From Styela clava (taxonomy: Eukaryota > Chordata > Ascidiacea > Stolidobranchia > Styelidae), in NCBI RefSeq assembly GCF_964204865.1, contig NC_135257.1:12236151-12300150 (forward strand): 64,000 nt of DNA, read 5' to 3'. This document shows, one piece after another, positions 36,557-51,400 of this stretch. The position numbers were made by a program, and so were the translations under genes. The notes beneath the pieces were generated by a model that had not been told where the DNA came from, did no database searches, and saw only the letters and a list, made by a program, of their open reading frames with translations. Every line of letters begins with the position of its first letter. Positions within the stretch are counted from its first letter, which is position 1.

Positions 36557-39435
36557 ATTTAACAATATCTCAGCTACGTGACAAGCGAGGAAGACCTGGT
36601 GGAATGGAGACCGCGACAGCGTGAAATACGCTTATATACTGCTGGAGGTTACTGAACCGTGACCTAACACTATTGCAAAACTTTTAGGTGGCAGGAGCAT
36701 ACAATACTATATCCGGATTGAACCCTTTTTTAGTTACTGAGGCTTAGCAAGCAGCGATTCCTAAACCAAGTACGATTATATAACATATAGTATTTAAGAA
36801 CACTAAAAAAATATTTTTGTCAACAATCAGGTAATGGCGAGCAAAATTACCTTAATAATAATCAGACAAATGTTATGTGGGCACGGTGAATTATAGGCCG
36901 GGACCATTGAGGTGGGGTTGTGTTTCAGACATTTTGTGTACATATGGGTGGTTCGATAGATAGTTTATTGAACTCGTAAGTGGACATTACGATCGTTTTG
37001 CATTTTATGTCGGCACTCTTCTTCTTAATATTTGAATTCTTCGTGGTATCGTTAGGAAAAAACGCCATTCTCATTAATTACTGGACCATTTGCTTTGAAA
37101 TTTGTCAGTGGTTGATGATAGATTGATGATGATTTTCGCCTAGGAGGCTATCATTTTTATTCATTTCAAATATTTCGGTGAGCTGCATGGGATTCGTTTT
37201 TTTGAGTGCTATGATGTTTTCCAAATTTGCCACTAGGTGGCGCTACGCATCCATATATTTGAGCGTAGCTCTCTTGTATTAATTAAGATAATTTAAATAT
37301 ACGCGCATGATTTAAATATACTGTACGTTGGACACGCATAAAATTAATTTTCAGCGGATATGTTTTAGTACACTCTCACATTAATAATTATTTAATGCTG
37401 TTTCATATCTATTTTTTGTATCCCACCGTTTACTATTAAAGTAGGCCTACATAATGCGAGTCCTAATTTTGCATATCAGTATTTAGGATCACAAAAATTT
37501 TAAACAGTTCAAGGCAAAAAAAATATTGTCAAAATTCTTAAATTTTATTGTCTCCGGGTAATGCCTGATTTATATCAAAAAAATACAGCGCTCAGGCCAT
37601 TGCACAAAGATAGAAATACATTTAGGCTTCAATTTTGCTTTTTTAAAGTTTTAATCAAGCGATGTGGTGGGGAATTTCTACTATTTGAATACCTGAAAAA
37701 CTAGAATATGATTTGGTATTCTGGATTTGATTTAAGTATTTTAGAATCGCCAATTATCCTACATTGCCCATCCCAGGGGTTCCCAACCTTTTTCGTTACA
37801 TTCCTCCCTTCGGCTATTTTGAAACTTGTTATTCTTCCCTTTCTATTCATAAAAAGTACTTTATTTATTCAATATTCAATAGATCCTTACCAGATCCTGC
37901 TTTAATTTCAAGTAGTTGATAATGTGTGCATAAATAAGTATTTATTGTAATAATAAAGAACTGGAGAATATTAGTAATACTACAGCAAATACAAAGCAAA
38001 ATTCCTCCCCAAGAACGAAAATATTCCTCCCTTGAGAGGGATCCCTACCTGGTTGGGAAACGGACTAGATAATAAGTTTGGACTTCTGTCCGTTTACATT
38101 ATGCATACTTGTTGTACAGTTTAAGAACATACAAATTTTTGCCAGTTTGAATAGATTTAAGATAGTAATGAATATAGTCGCTTTTTAAAGCCTGGTTTGT
38201 GATCACATTTTCTTTGTCCGTATTGCATTTTAAATAGGTTGGCCATTCAATTGTGCATGAGACTTCACAGTCTTACAACTTAAATTATTCTACGTAGTTT
38301 TCAACGGGTATAGGATCCGAACTATCTGAAAGAGAGGCTATCTTATATTAAAAATCGCAGTCCTATTTATTCTCAACTTAACACTAGTTGGCTGCAAAGA
38401 CTAGCGAACAGGTGTGACGGAGGTTGTCGAACGTGATGGAAAAAAAGTTAGGGGAAATTTTGGGAATGACATTATAGTGTAGCGAATGTGCATTGTGTAA
38501 CTATGGATTATAATGTATTTTACCCTTTCATATTAATAGCATGTAATATTTCACAAAATAGGCCGCATTATGTTTCGCAACAGCGATAATGCATTCGCTC
38601 CATGTATTGTCTTTCTCGTTTCGACCAATTTGATAACGTATCGTTTCCGGTTTGCCGAGAATGCTCTATAATATTGTGTTCTTGTTTCACTCGATATATG
38701 ACTTGTGATCTGACCGTAATCTTACTGCATTAGGAATTAAGTATATTCAATTTTATCAGCGTTTTCCCCAACAACAGCAGTCCACCAAAACGATTCACAT
38801 GTGTATTCCGTGTCCAATAATTTTAGTCTGGTTGCGAGCGGTGCTGTAAAACAAGGCGTGCAGCTCGGATTCTAATTTGAGAATGCATTCCGTAGACGCG
38901 CACAATTTTAATGATTGTGCACTGTGATAAATGGCACAATGTCCCTTTCACTCTTTTCATTCGTTTTTTAGACTCGGGAAGTTTAAATATAAAGTATATA
39001 TATATATAACTGTAGTTGAGACCAGTGAAGAAATTTGAAAACTTATATGCTTAGTATTGGTTGTACCTTGAACTATTAGCAAACTTAGTGTGGCTTCGCT
39101 ATGTCAGGAGCTATATAGACATAACCCAGTAAAACCGAATTATTTTTAAATGAATAAATTATTGATGCGCACCAAACGTACAACTACCACACTTTGTGCG
39201 AATTATTTTCCCTAAGTACATAAATCTCTCAGGGATTTAGACTTCTGTCCACGAAAAGAAGGCAGACTCACTTTGTCGGGTTGAAATCATCTTCGAAATA
39301 TAACTTTCTGTGAATCGATTTTTAGTCCGCAGCTACAGCGAGTGTGACAGTCTGGTATTGCTGATTTCACTGCGAGGAAAGTGCTGGTACAGACGATGTG
39401 ATATCAAGCAGGGAAAACAAAGAAGTTGCAAAGGG
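36557..39435. other. Intergenic spacer between AHCY and neuroligin
   Basis: The divergent spacer (AHCY minus, neuroligin plus) of 2.9 kb must hold both promoters. It contains a hAT-like relic at 37774-38067 and a TA run near 38996-39009. No gene was recognised. Confidence 0.5.
37774..38067. mobile_element. hAT-like MITE, ends only
   Basis: Left end CAGGGGTTCCCAACCTTT and right end, inverted, TAGTCCGTTTCCCAACC. ATTCCTCCCTT motifs lie inside both ends. I found no matching target duplication, so the borders are uncertain. Confidence 0.55.
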
Positions 39436-42400
39436 ATGGAAATACTGCACTACAACGCTTTTCTAGTTAGATTTGTTTTTTGTGGACTCTTTTTCGGACT
39501 AACAAATGCCCGAAACGATTTTTCCGATTTTGATTTGATGGGAAAACAACCATATGACGATTCTAGTTACTTCGGAGACTTACGGTTTCCGAAATATAAG
39601 ACTCAAAATACGGATTGTAAAACAAGACAATACAATCTGCCAATTATACCGACAAATTACGGCAAGTTAAGGGGGAAACGATTCAATATTGACATGCTCT
39701 GCCCTGTTGTTCAATTCTTAGGAGTGCCGTACAGTAAGCCCCCAATCGGCGACAGGCGATGGCAGAAACCAGAAGATCCAAATACATGGGATGGTGAGTT
39801 AGTTATTATTTGAACAAAATATCGAATATTAAATTTATAGAAATAATCTAGAAAAAGCAATATATTTTCATTCAAAAAAAAAAAATCCAGTCTCTTCCAC
39901 TATTGTTAACAAAATCCCCCATGAATTTTCGTTGCCACTTTTACTCAAAATATGGCTTGCGAAAAAAATATTTGTGCCTAAAAACCTTTCTCGTAATGTT
40001 TTTTTAAGAGACAAATATACACACTTAATTCCAACGCTTCAAAATATTACGTTTACTGGGATCGCGTACCTGAACGTGATTGTGGAAGACAATACGCTAA
40101 GAACTATCTATGGAACTATTCCAAATCCTGAGTTAAATGAAAGCCATACAAATGAGAGCAAAATTAGGAATAATAATGGTTTTGTGGAGAAACACTAAGG
40201 TACCACAAGCTCAAATTCTACCGACGCTCTTTTTGTTTCGGCGCTACTAAGAATCGAGGCTTTTTTTAAAAACGCGCCAGGTAACAAGGCGTGTTTTAGC
40301 TGTTAGCTGAAGCGTTTACGTTCTGCGTTTTTTTTCTACATTTTATGAAAATTTCGTAATTCAGAAATGCATAGAAATCACTGGAATAGGTATATGTTTG
40401 TTTCATATTCGGGAAAAATCTATATATAATATGTGGCTGTGCAGTAAATTATCAAATTCGACTAATAGCGTTTTCCGTGATGTCCAATATAGTCAGCGGT
40501 AATGAATGAATATTTGACCATCCAATTCGATTTGTTTTTCTTGTCAAATTTCGCGTCTACCCAATTTTACCTACAATATTGCCAATTTGGGTATGTAATC
40601 CACTCAACGCTAATATTTTCGTCCGCTCTCGTCACAGAACTACCGCGTAAACTTCGACGAAACAGAATTGGGGCCAGAGTTAAATTGATTAATAAAGAAC
40701 GCGGATTTGGCATCCCTGATGAGTTTTTCCGTGACGAATCCTGGTACGTCAATGACGTGGGAAATGAAACCTGCCAAATTTCAGATTTTAATTAAGGTCT
40801 TCGGCACAGCGAATTGAACAGCGTAATTGCTACAACTGTCAAACAATTGTAAATAATGCTGATATGTTTACCCGCTTAATCTTCAAACTTTTCTCAATCG
40901 TTCGAATCCAAGATATAATAACACAACTCTTTCAAATTTTTATGTCATTTATATAAGAAGCTCCATACTAATACCTAACCATTATCGAAAAATAAAAATT
41001 TTCACCAGATTTGTATGAACTGGTGTGGACTGACGCGAGCCTGTAAGTCATATTACTAGCTGGGGATTTACAGGGCAAAGCGAGCTCAACAACCAGTTTG
41101 CAAAAAGATGACAGATATTGATCATTTTTATATCAAATTTATACAATAGAATTTTGTTGTTATTTGTGAGATCATATTTCATATGTGATGCATACAATGC
41201 TAAGTAATAGCAATTCTGTACTCAAATTTTAGAAGTTCTTATTGTTCCCAAATTGGAAATCTGTAATAATCATAATTATCTGTCCAATCTTGAACCAATT
41301 TATTCAAATTTTTAATCAACAAATTTGTTACTGTTTGAATGTAATTTTTTAAACAGTTATCATGCCTTTTCATAATTTTAACGTTTCTGTTTAAACTTAA
41401 CTTTCCCATTTTTGTTGAAATCATTGACCGTTTTTCATTTTTATTATGTCGTTATCTCCCGATTATTCACTTCAAAAAATGGTAAATTTTGAAATGTCAT
41501 TCCATCCACAGTGATATATTAAAACGGCGATTTATCTTATTACCCCAATTCAAACAGGAGTTCGAGACGCGTTCACGATGGGTCCAATTTGCCCACAAAA
41601 ATTGGATGGGCCGTTTCTTTATCCACTGCTTCCAGCTTGGTTTCAAAAATCATCGAAATACATGAAGAAAATGTCTAAAAATATGTCGGAAGATTGTTTG
41701 TACATGAATATATATGTCCCACTTGAGTTCTATTACAACGGTGAGTTTTCTTCATGATTAAAACTTAACTTTATAACGTTTATGCCAGTGCTTTGACAAG
41801 GCACAGATTTCTCATATCATCGCTTAAATATGATACTATACCAATTTGAACATCTGGATATATTCCACTTCTTCTACTCATTACTTTGTGACTTGAAAAA
41901 AATTGCTGTCAAGCTACCACATATCCCTGATCTCAAGATGTCTATTTGCCAACAAATTTGCAGGCAAACAAATTTGTAGTGTTAAAGTGTTGCCCAATGT
42001 ATTAGCAGCTTTTCTGTGTGAAAGTATTGCGCACCTAAGAACAGTGGTTCTCAAACTTTTTTTGCTCGCGGCGCACTGAGAAAATAAAAAAAATCTTGCG
42101 GCACACTCGTGAAAAAATAAAGCTGGACTTCAACAAATTATTCAGCAAATGCTAATGCGATGTGTGTGCCTGTTTTGAGAAACAATAGAAACGAGGTTCT
42201 GTGGCTCCCTTTTTTGCTTTTAATTTCAGTCGGAACATAAAATACGTGTTAACAGAGCCATGGAGATGCAAATGGCAAGAATATTTTGATGGCCTTTGCG
42301 CCGATGATTAAATATATTTTGTAAGCAGATAGCCAAAACTTGTTCAAACCTGCTTTCCTGTTACCTAACTGAACGTGAAAGTCAACACCGTGTAAGGTGG

Positions 42401-45400
42401 ACGACATGTTTACAAAACATTATGACATCACAATACATTTATGCCGAAACAATCCCCCTTACTACAACGACAAGGCAAATGCTATATATAATATTATCAG
42501 TGTAATTAAATATGGGTACTCAAGTATCACAAGCCTGCCAGCTGCATGTATGTGTAATACGAACAGCTTGTTTTCTAAAATTCCAAAATGCTTCACGGCA
42601 CACTTGAGAATCTCTCACTAGTGTGCCGTGGCACACAGTTTGAGAAACACTGCCTAAGAATATAAAAAATTTCTAAAAAGCATGTTTGAATAGAAAATGG
42701 CTGGCATTGAATGCCCGCAAACATTTCCCATTGCTATTTTTTATGTATAGTTTGGCTCAAATTTATGTGTTTATTGCTTTAGTTATTATCTTTTTAATAT
42801 TTTTGATTCTTATTTTCAATGTATTTTTTATTTTAAGCTCAGCACTTTTTGTATATCATTTGCATATATGTTGTAAAATAGCATATTAAATATTGACGAT
42901 ATTGAAATTTATTAATTTTAAGTTAAATCACAAAGGCCATTAAACGACCCTATTGATTTTTAAATCATCCAATCGAATTTTAAGCAGATCGTCATGCCCG
43001 CATCACACTTTCTGTGTCTAAGTATATGTAATCAGCGCCACTGCGAATTCCCCACGGATCAAACTGTTTATTCCCCGTGTAAGAAAACATGTCAGCTGTT
43101 TATCACAACACAATCTGCCTGTCAAGAATCTTGTAAAAATTCTTATCGTTTTTTTGTCAAACGCCGAATTTAACACCCTCGGCTGGTAAGATGTTGACAC
43201 TTCAGGGACGATATCCCAAAAGAGCCAAATATCAAGAAAATTCTTGGTATACGTACGATATTATTGAATGTTCAGGTACTTTATTTACACCAATTTAAGT
43301 CACTAAAATAGTGGTGCTATGATTTCATTTACACGCAATAGCTGCACATTTCAAATCGTCGCAGAATATATTTTCTGAATTGTTTCAAATGGCTGATAAT
43401 AGAATAACTAACAGAGTGGCGATACGAACGGATTCGGGCTTTCCGCCCGACATGGGTATTCCATTTTCTTCCTGAGCATCTGTATTTAAGAAATGGCAGC
43501 AATAGTTTCAAAAAGTTTTAGCGGATGGTCGCTATCCACAGTTAACACCTTCTACCATGTAGAAAATCATTTAGGTGCGAGAAATAATGGTTAAAAAAAC
43601 CCGAACTCTCGTCTCAATATAGTCGTGATATTCGCCTTGTCATACGTGACATCGTACTGGTACCTTTCAAATATTCCCCGTACCAGTGTAAAAAGTTGTA
43701 AGAATTATAAATCTTAGGGAAAAGGTTTATCGCTTTTCAATCAGTTGTCCAATGCCATATCATAAACAATAAAATATGTATACGTACCAGATTATTTTAA
43801 TCATATGATAAGAGGGGATTAGAAATAAAACAAACGATGTTGAATGCTTGAAAAATTAATATTAAATTTTCAAAAAATGGGTCGACGTTTCCTGTATGAA
43901 TATATTCAATTTAGTTGCCAATGGTGCGTTGCAAACTTGGCCACCTTTATTCAGTGACTGTCCAATATCAAAAAACGAAATGGGTTTCTTGTTTTACGAC
44001 ACTGTCCAAATGACAAGTTGAAATATCGATTCTTCGCTTAGTCTTTGCATTAAATCTTGTGATCGCACGTTTAAGGGACACGTGAAATAAGTCAACCTTA
44101 TGTATAATTCATTAGGAAATTTCTTCATAGTGAGAGCCATGTTTACCCAATTCAAAATCTGAAAATAACATCGTTATTTGTCAGACAAACGACTAAAAAC
44201 ATAATTTTGGTCGTTCTTTACCCTCAATTTTATACTTTATCTATTATTTAGAAGCGAAGTCATTAATAAGACCAAATGAACACAAAATTACGGTTGTCTT
44301 AGTAATGTAAATCCTTTGCCATTTACGAAGACTTACCGTAGTTATCTCCAATCAATTTCGTCCTGGAAGTTGAATCCGCCGGGACTTTGAAAAATCGATT
44401 TTCGTTGCGCATTCAGAGCGGAATAAATCGGCTCCGTCCAATTTTCAATCTCGCCTGCGAATTTGCAACGATGGAATGACACACCGCCTTCTTCGAAGTC
44501 GAATTGTGGTGTGCGCGAAATTTTTTAAAATAAATTTCACTTGTGTGTTTGGACACTCTGTATCAGCGAGATGTAAATGCACTTTGGTACATCTTTTCCC
44601 CGCGGTACGCTACTTGCTTTTTGGCACGAGCACGCGTTATGTGTATTGGAACCCATTTTCTGTCCTTTCGCCGCGAAATGTCAGCAATTTGTCATACATG
44701 TGTAGGTATATGCAGCGTGCAACAAAAGCGTAAAAAGTATTCCCAGGCGGTAAGAGTAAAATGTAAGGGAATGAATTTAAAGGTTGTTTCCCGTATGAGC
44801 CCAAAAATTGTCCCTTGCTAAATATTTACATCAGTTGATAAATTACTGAATTAAAATAGAAAGCTATAGCTTGGGTCATCGCTTCATTTCATTTGAAGTT
44901 TAAGGCAATAGAACAAAGACTTCCTTTTATAAGACACCTAAAATTGTGATTGATATTATAATTCAGTCAATTTTCAATTACGCATGTCGGAGCACATATT
45001 ACGATATAGAATTATAAATCCGAGCGTGCAAAGTTATGACATTGATCGATACAGAAAGATTATTATACAAACGATTCTTTGTGTAGATGAGAACCTGATG
45101 TATGTGCTCGTATCTCGACTCTTGAAGTCGAAGTGAGCTTTGTGACCATATTCGAAGCAGACCTCCGTAAAATATGCAATATGAGAAATTGTCTAATTGA
45201 AATTTTAAATATTAATCTTTCCGATAATAAAACAGTTGTCATAATTATAGAACGCAAAATCAATATTTATGTTACAAAGACATAATTGAGAATTGATTGA
45301 TTTTATTACGATGACCAATTTAACTGGACCCCTAAAAATTGTGTGTTTCTTGGGAAGCAATAAGCAAACTTGTGTTTGAGTAACTGCCTCGCTATTAGCG

Positions 45401-48400
45401 ATGAGTATTTACCGGCTAGAACGTGAATCATGACCATGAGTAATTTTCGATGATGGGATTTCGAAACTAAACTCGGCTCCGCTGTCGCAAATCGTTTGAA
45501 ATTTGAAGCAGATTTACAACGCCAAATATACTAAAATTTAATGTAAAGTTTATTACAAAAGCAGCTGAATGTCCTTGTGTTTGAATAATCTATTTCTATC
45601 CAACGACTTTATTAATTCTCCAAGAACTCACGAGCGAAGGAACTGAAAGGAACGTCCTGAAACACTTGATACAAAGACTTTGGTCTCTTGATGATTTTCT
45701 TCGTATAGTTGTTTAGTATTACACAAGCATGATGACGAAGGCACTATAAAAAGCCACATAAAAGCTCGCAACCCGAGCATCAATTATTTTAAATTTCCTT
45801 TTCTAGATATTGTTTATTTGAGGAAATTTTATTTCTGCTATCTTTGTAGTAGCGAGCTATAAATAAAAGCAAAGCACGGATCGTTATTTGAAAACAAAAA
45901 TAAATTTGTTCTGTATATAGCGTCCGTCCAATAAGAATGATGACAACATATAATAAATACGTTCAATTTATTATCGATCATCGACAAAATCAGGCATCGA
46001 ACTGACTTTTTTTTTTGCAATAACCTCTTTTGTTTGTACAGAGTCCCATGCACCCGGAAGTTACAAAAACCGACTCGCTGTAATGGTTTACATTCACGGT
46101 CACACGTTCATGGAAGGTTCCGGAAATTTTTACGACGGAAGTGTTTTAGCAAGCTACGGGAAAGTAATTGTGATTACATTTAACTATAGGCTTGGTGCTT
46201 TGGGTAAGTTCAACACTTTAGTTTCTAGATTTATAATTTGAATAGGTATAATAGTTGTCGGATGTTGAGTGTCAACGTTACTTTATAGCGAAAACGCTCA
46301 TTCACTACAGTTCTGCAGAGTGAAGTTGTGTACATAATTTTTTTTAGAATGTGTCATGGCTATGCTTAGTTATATTAACTTTAAATATATAAGATATTTA
46401 TAGAGTAAGAAGTTTAGATTTGACTTAAAACCCTATAAGAAATCAAATGGCGCTCCAGAAGTGTGTGTATACCGATATGGAAGTTACTGATTTTGTTCGC
46501 CCACTTTACATCAAGTTGTGTAAAGGAACTGAATCCTATGGACAGGGGGTATTAGTGATGATCCTGGAAAATCGTAACAACCGGAACGCAGCTAATTTGT
46601 GAAAATGTAATATATATTTACAAAACGACGCGGACGCTACCACAAATTTTTGTCTGTCCTAAGATAGAGCCGAAGGACTACAATGAAATATAAAGAAATT
46701 ATCTGGTATATGTTTGATCAAAATTACAAGAATATTTATACCATTTCAATACGAATGTGTTTATTAGAAAGGTATAGGATGAAATTCCACTGGGTCAAAG
46801 GTCGGCAAAACATCCATTAAACGTTATTGCTGTGCACTAAATATTTGTCTGCTGTAATGTAAAAAGAATTATGGCGTAACAGAACGTAAGTTAATAAGTA
46901 AGTTTACAAGATGTACTAGAACTGGACTTTCTATGACATAATTTTATTTCATCAAACGGAACGCAAATGCAATAAAATGTCTAACAACCGGAACGTTCCG
47001 GCTACAGCTCATCACTGGTTATATTCAATTGGCTAACACAGACAGTCCCCGAACTCGTAATATATATAACTAAAATAAGAAGAATCAGAATATAAATATG
47101 GCCCAACCCTAACCGGGTACACATACTACGGGGGTACCAATAAAATTAAACGTCAAACGGTACATTTAGCGTTTGATATGTAGGACTTGTACCAACAGTT
47201 TGCCTGGTCTAGACGAAATTAAATGGAGATAGTGATTCTGGATTATCACTTTAACTCAGATTGTCTTTAAATTTATATCTTACAGGATTTCTTAGCACTT
47301 CGAACCAACACAGCCCAGGAAACTACGGCCTTTGGGACCAAATCAAGGCGCTTGAATGGATATATAAAAATATAGAACATTTTGGCGGAGACAAAACAAG
47401 GGTGACATTGTTTGGTTCGGGATCGGGAGCAGCAAGTATTAGCTTGCTTATGGTATCGGTGCATGTTGAAGGTATAGCATTTAGTAGAGTAAAAATTCAA
47501 AATGTCATTTGCCTTTTGCATTTGCAACTTTAATATCATGTCAAAAATGACGGAAACTATTATCGTGATTTATGTGGGAGCATAACTTACAGAGGATGTA
47601 TCCCGATCACAGATTGTACCTTTTGCTTTTGTATTGATATATTATATTGTTGAGTTGATTGAAAATTCATAATTTTTAAAATCCGGATCCGGGTTCTTAA
47701 CAATCTTGACTCCTACTACAAAATGATTTGACGCTCGGAATAAGCTACTGGACGACAAAATTCTGACAACGGAAATACAAACCGTATTCCTCTTCACGAA
47801 AATAATAAGCTAGGCTTCGATTACAATATGTCAGAAAAAATAATCTAGATTGGACAATAAACCGCTAAATAACTTCCGCGTCATCAGCCGGTGTGAAAAT
47901 AACCTAAAAAAGACAACGGATTACCAAATATTATTTCAGATTACTTTCAACAAATAATACTGCAAAGTGGAACGGCGTTATCATCGTGGACTATAGTTCA
48001 ACGTCCAATGACGCAGACAAGGCTATTTTCTCAACATCCTGGTATTAATTGTGCTAGTAATTCGTCAGGAGCCGAATTAATGGATTGCTTACGAAAAAAG
48101 CATTGGAGGTCGGTGCATTTCAGAATCACTGTGGGAGAAATATTGAATTTAAAAATATTTCAGTGAGAATAGGGTACTCCCGTAGTATGTGTACCAGGTT
48201 AGACCATAATTTTATTCCGATTTTCCTTCTTTTAGTTCTATTATGAGTTCGGGGACTGTCTGTGTTAGCCAAGTGAGTATACCCCCTGCTCATAGGCTTC
48301 CCTCGATTTACACAACTTGATGTAGAGTAGGCGAAAAAAATTAGTTACCTCCATATTGGTATACACATACTTCTGGAGCGCCGAGAATATTCCCATTATG

Positions 48401-51400
48401 TCAAATATTTCCAGTCACAATAATTTTTACAACCCCAAATATAAGTCTTATGATATGTTTCATGATATCGCTATCGAAACAAAGCACTGGGCAAATAATA
48501 GCGTACATGAATGGAAATACTAAAGTTCGGAACGGCCGGTATCTTTTCGGTCGCGTACCAAATTTGTTACCTTAGTTGAAATGGGCGTGTTGTGATCTAT
48601 GGGAAAACAATTACAAACTTGCAATGCCAATATATGCTTAACCAGGTCATTGAATGGTTTCATCAAATAAACAAAATAATGTAATAATAATGTAATCTCT
48701 TTTGAATAATCAATTATTGGTTTATTGGTTAATCGAAAGAGAGGTTTATTTCGAATTGATTTTTAATTTTATTATTTAATTTTATTTGTGGTTTTAGTGA
48801 TATACTGGCAGCAGATCTGCAACCCGAAATGTACAATCTTGCGTTTGGGCCGGTGGTGGATGGATCAGATGGAGTCTTATCCGATGAACCGGAAGAACTA
48901 ATGAAATCCGGAGAATATATGAACTATCCGGTATGATATTTACAGAGCCACAATTATAATCACTGAAATTGAAAAAACTACCATTTCGTTGTGAGCGCCA
49001 CGGCCTTTACCCACGCTGCGTCACTGATCCTTTAGTAAAGAAAATGTGAATTTAATATTCGATATTAATATGCCGTGATAACCGTCGCCCTCAAAATTAG
49101 GCGACCAGAACAAGCGTCATTTTGAAGATCTCCAAGTAAATGGTCTCTTTCATACAGAGAAATGGCGCGGCGCGGCGCGGCGCGGCGGTGTGGCTCAACG
49201 GGCTAAGCGTTAGGAATACGCTCGCCACCGCACCTCTAATTACTCTGCGTGGGTTCACAGGTTCGAATCCCATGCAGGGATGGTTATGTGCGAGAGGATT
49301 GCTGGACTCCTCGCCGTCGTTGGGTGGTTCACGTAACCGCTGGTCGGTTACGGCTTCCTCCACCACCAAGTCCATGCTTCCGAAAACAAACAATATAACT
49401 AATCCCATACCCGACTTGGGATGGTAACCGGACGAGAGGCCGTGGTTCGCCATATGGATAAGCCGTCTTATCGGCTTTCCTCTCCCCCGGGATAAATATG
49501 TAAATCCTATCCTATCCTATCCTAAATTGAGCTGCCATACAGATAGAAGGTTTGATTTTTAAGACAGTTACAAAATACGATCAAGTACGAAATGCGTAGA
49601 AAATTGTTCTTATTATCCACCTGAAACCTGAATGAAACGAGGTGAAAACTGTTCCATGAAATTTGTGTAAAACAATAAAATTATCACAAATAACTATATT
49701 CAAATATTCTAGAAATGTCGCGTTTGCCTGATTCCACATAAAAAAAATTTGCGACAATGTTTTTTTGCCTTTCAAAATTTAAGTCTTTCTACTTAGAAAA
49801 CAGTTCGATGATTTGATATTTCAGCAATTCAAGAAAACATCTCGCTCTTTTGTGGTGACGCCATTTTCATTCTGATATTTATAAGGATATCCCGACCTTT
49901 ATTAAATAAAACACTCGATAGGAAGAAAAAAAGTTTTATTATCGTGAATATGCAGATATACACTATGTGTCTTATACTTAAATTCATCGATTATTTTAAC
50001 AAGGTCTGATAAAATCGTCTGTGCATAATGACAAACTATAAATTTAAACTTTATATTACTAAAAATATAATGTCGGAAAACAGAATATTAAATTTTTAAT
50101 GAAGAAATAATTTGACAGTATCGTTACTATCATTTATTTTCCTTTGTATTTATTAAATCTGTATTACGTAAACCAAGTCTGCATCAAATATTTTTCATAA
50201 CTGGATCCGACTATTATGACAATTGTAAGAATACCCAATTCAGTGTATGTTTGTCTATCCCAATCACCCAAAACTGGGTCGCCTGAAAATTTACTTGAGT
50301 CGCTTGCTTTTTACAATAAAAAAAACTAAAAGTTACTAATTTTATTTTTTATTTATAGTAAATTCATTGTTTATTTTATAATTGATATTTGAGTGTTGCC
50401 CTAATAGTAATTGCAATTGCTTATTTCGCTTGAGAAAAGCTACTCGTCGATTTCAAAAACTCGCTGATGGCAAACACGCTCAGTTTTCACACCTTAAAGT
50501 AATTTCTGGGGAAATAAATGTTATATAAAATGGATTGTTTTATATTATTCATTTTATTTTGGTCACGTTTATTATTTGAGCATATCCTTGGGTCGCGCTT
50601 ATTTATAAAACGTATTTTTTTTAAATTTGGGTCGCTTGAAAAAAAGGTTGGGAACCAGTACTGAAAGTAAGAATCTGATTGCCCTAATGGTTCCGAAGAA
50701 AGGCGTTTCATTCCAACTTCAAAAACAAGAATTCAGCGAAATTATTCATAGGTCCACTTCGTGTCCAACTTGGAAAGAGTGACTCAGGCCTCTCGGCTCA
50801 GATTCGTTTGATAAAATCGTACTGGAATGAGTTTATTGGGTAATTCCAGCTTTCAGAAATTTGGTGAAAATTCAAATGAGCAATTGGTTCATCTGAGTTT
50901 CCCTTTTAATTCTACGCCACAAACGCGACGAAAAAGTTAAGTAGAAGCCGGCAATCGATTTGACATACTACATCGTGAACACTGAATACATGGCTGACAA
51001 TTTTATATAAAAAAATCGTATTGATTCGTTTGCTGGGATTAGTGTTGATTTATGGATCTTCTAAAACTAAAAACAATTTGAACTGAATCAGTTCAAGCTA
51101 ATATAAAATAAACTTCATTTAACATTGATTTTGTTGTATTTAGCATGTCTGACATCACCCGTAACATCATGTTTTTGAAATCAAATCATCACACATTTAG
51201 AGCTATATCTACAATAAAAGGAAAAAAAAACTGTTATAGTAACATGATAACTTTAATATCAATGGATGTGCGGCACCAACTTTGCTCGACAACAACTAAA
51301 TAGATTACCTATTTTCAAATTTCCATTTTGGTGAAATCCGAATTTATTACTCGACATTTTCCAGCGAGGACGTCGCTGATTGAGAGTTGTCAGCAAAAAT

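Noticed and set aside
36557-36565. Three extra N-terminal residues on AHCY
   Set aside because: The upstream codon is TTG, not ATG. The conserved protein starts at the ATG at 36556.
39310-39435. Longer neuroligin N-terminus
   Set aside because: It would start at GTG. The ATG at 39436 is followed directly by a signal peptide.
44476-44821. Overlapping plus-strand frames of 85 and 92 codons in neuroligin intron 2
   Set aside because: No recognisable domain, overlapping frames and no splice context; most likely chance.
47286-47471. An active cholinesterase or carboxylesterase
   Set aside because: The nucleophile serine is glycine in FGSGSGA and the overall match is to neuroligins.
49187-49275. 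A functional tRNA gene in the neuroligin intron
   Set aside because: The tRNA-like head continues into a SINE body and a pentanucleotide tail, with no 3' end typical of a tRNA gene.
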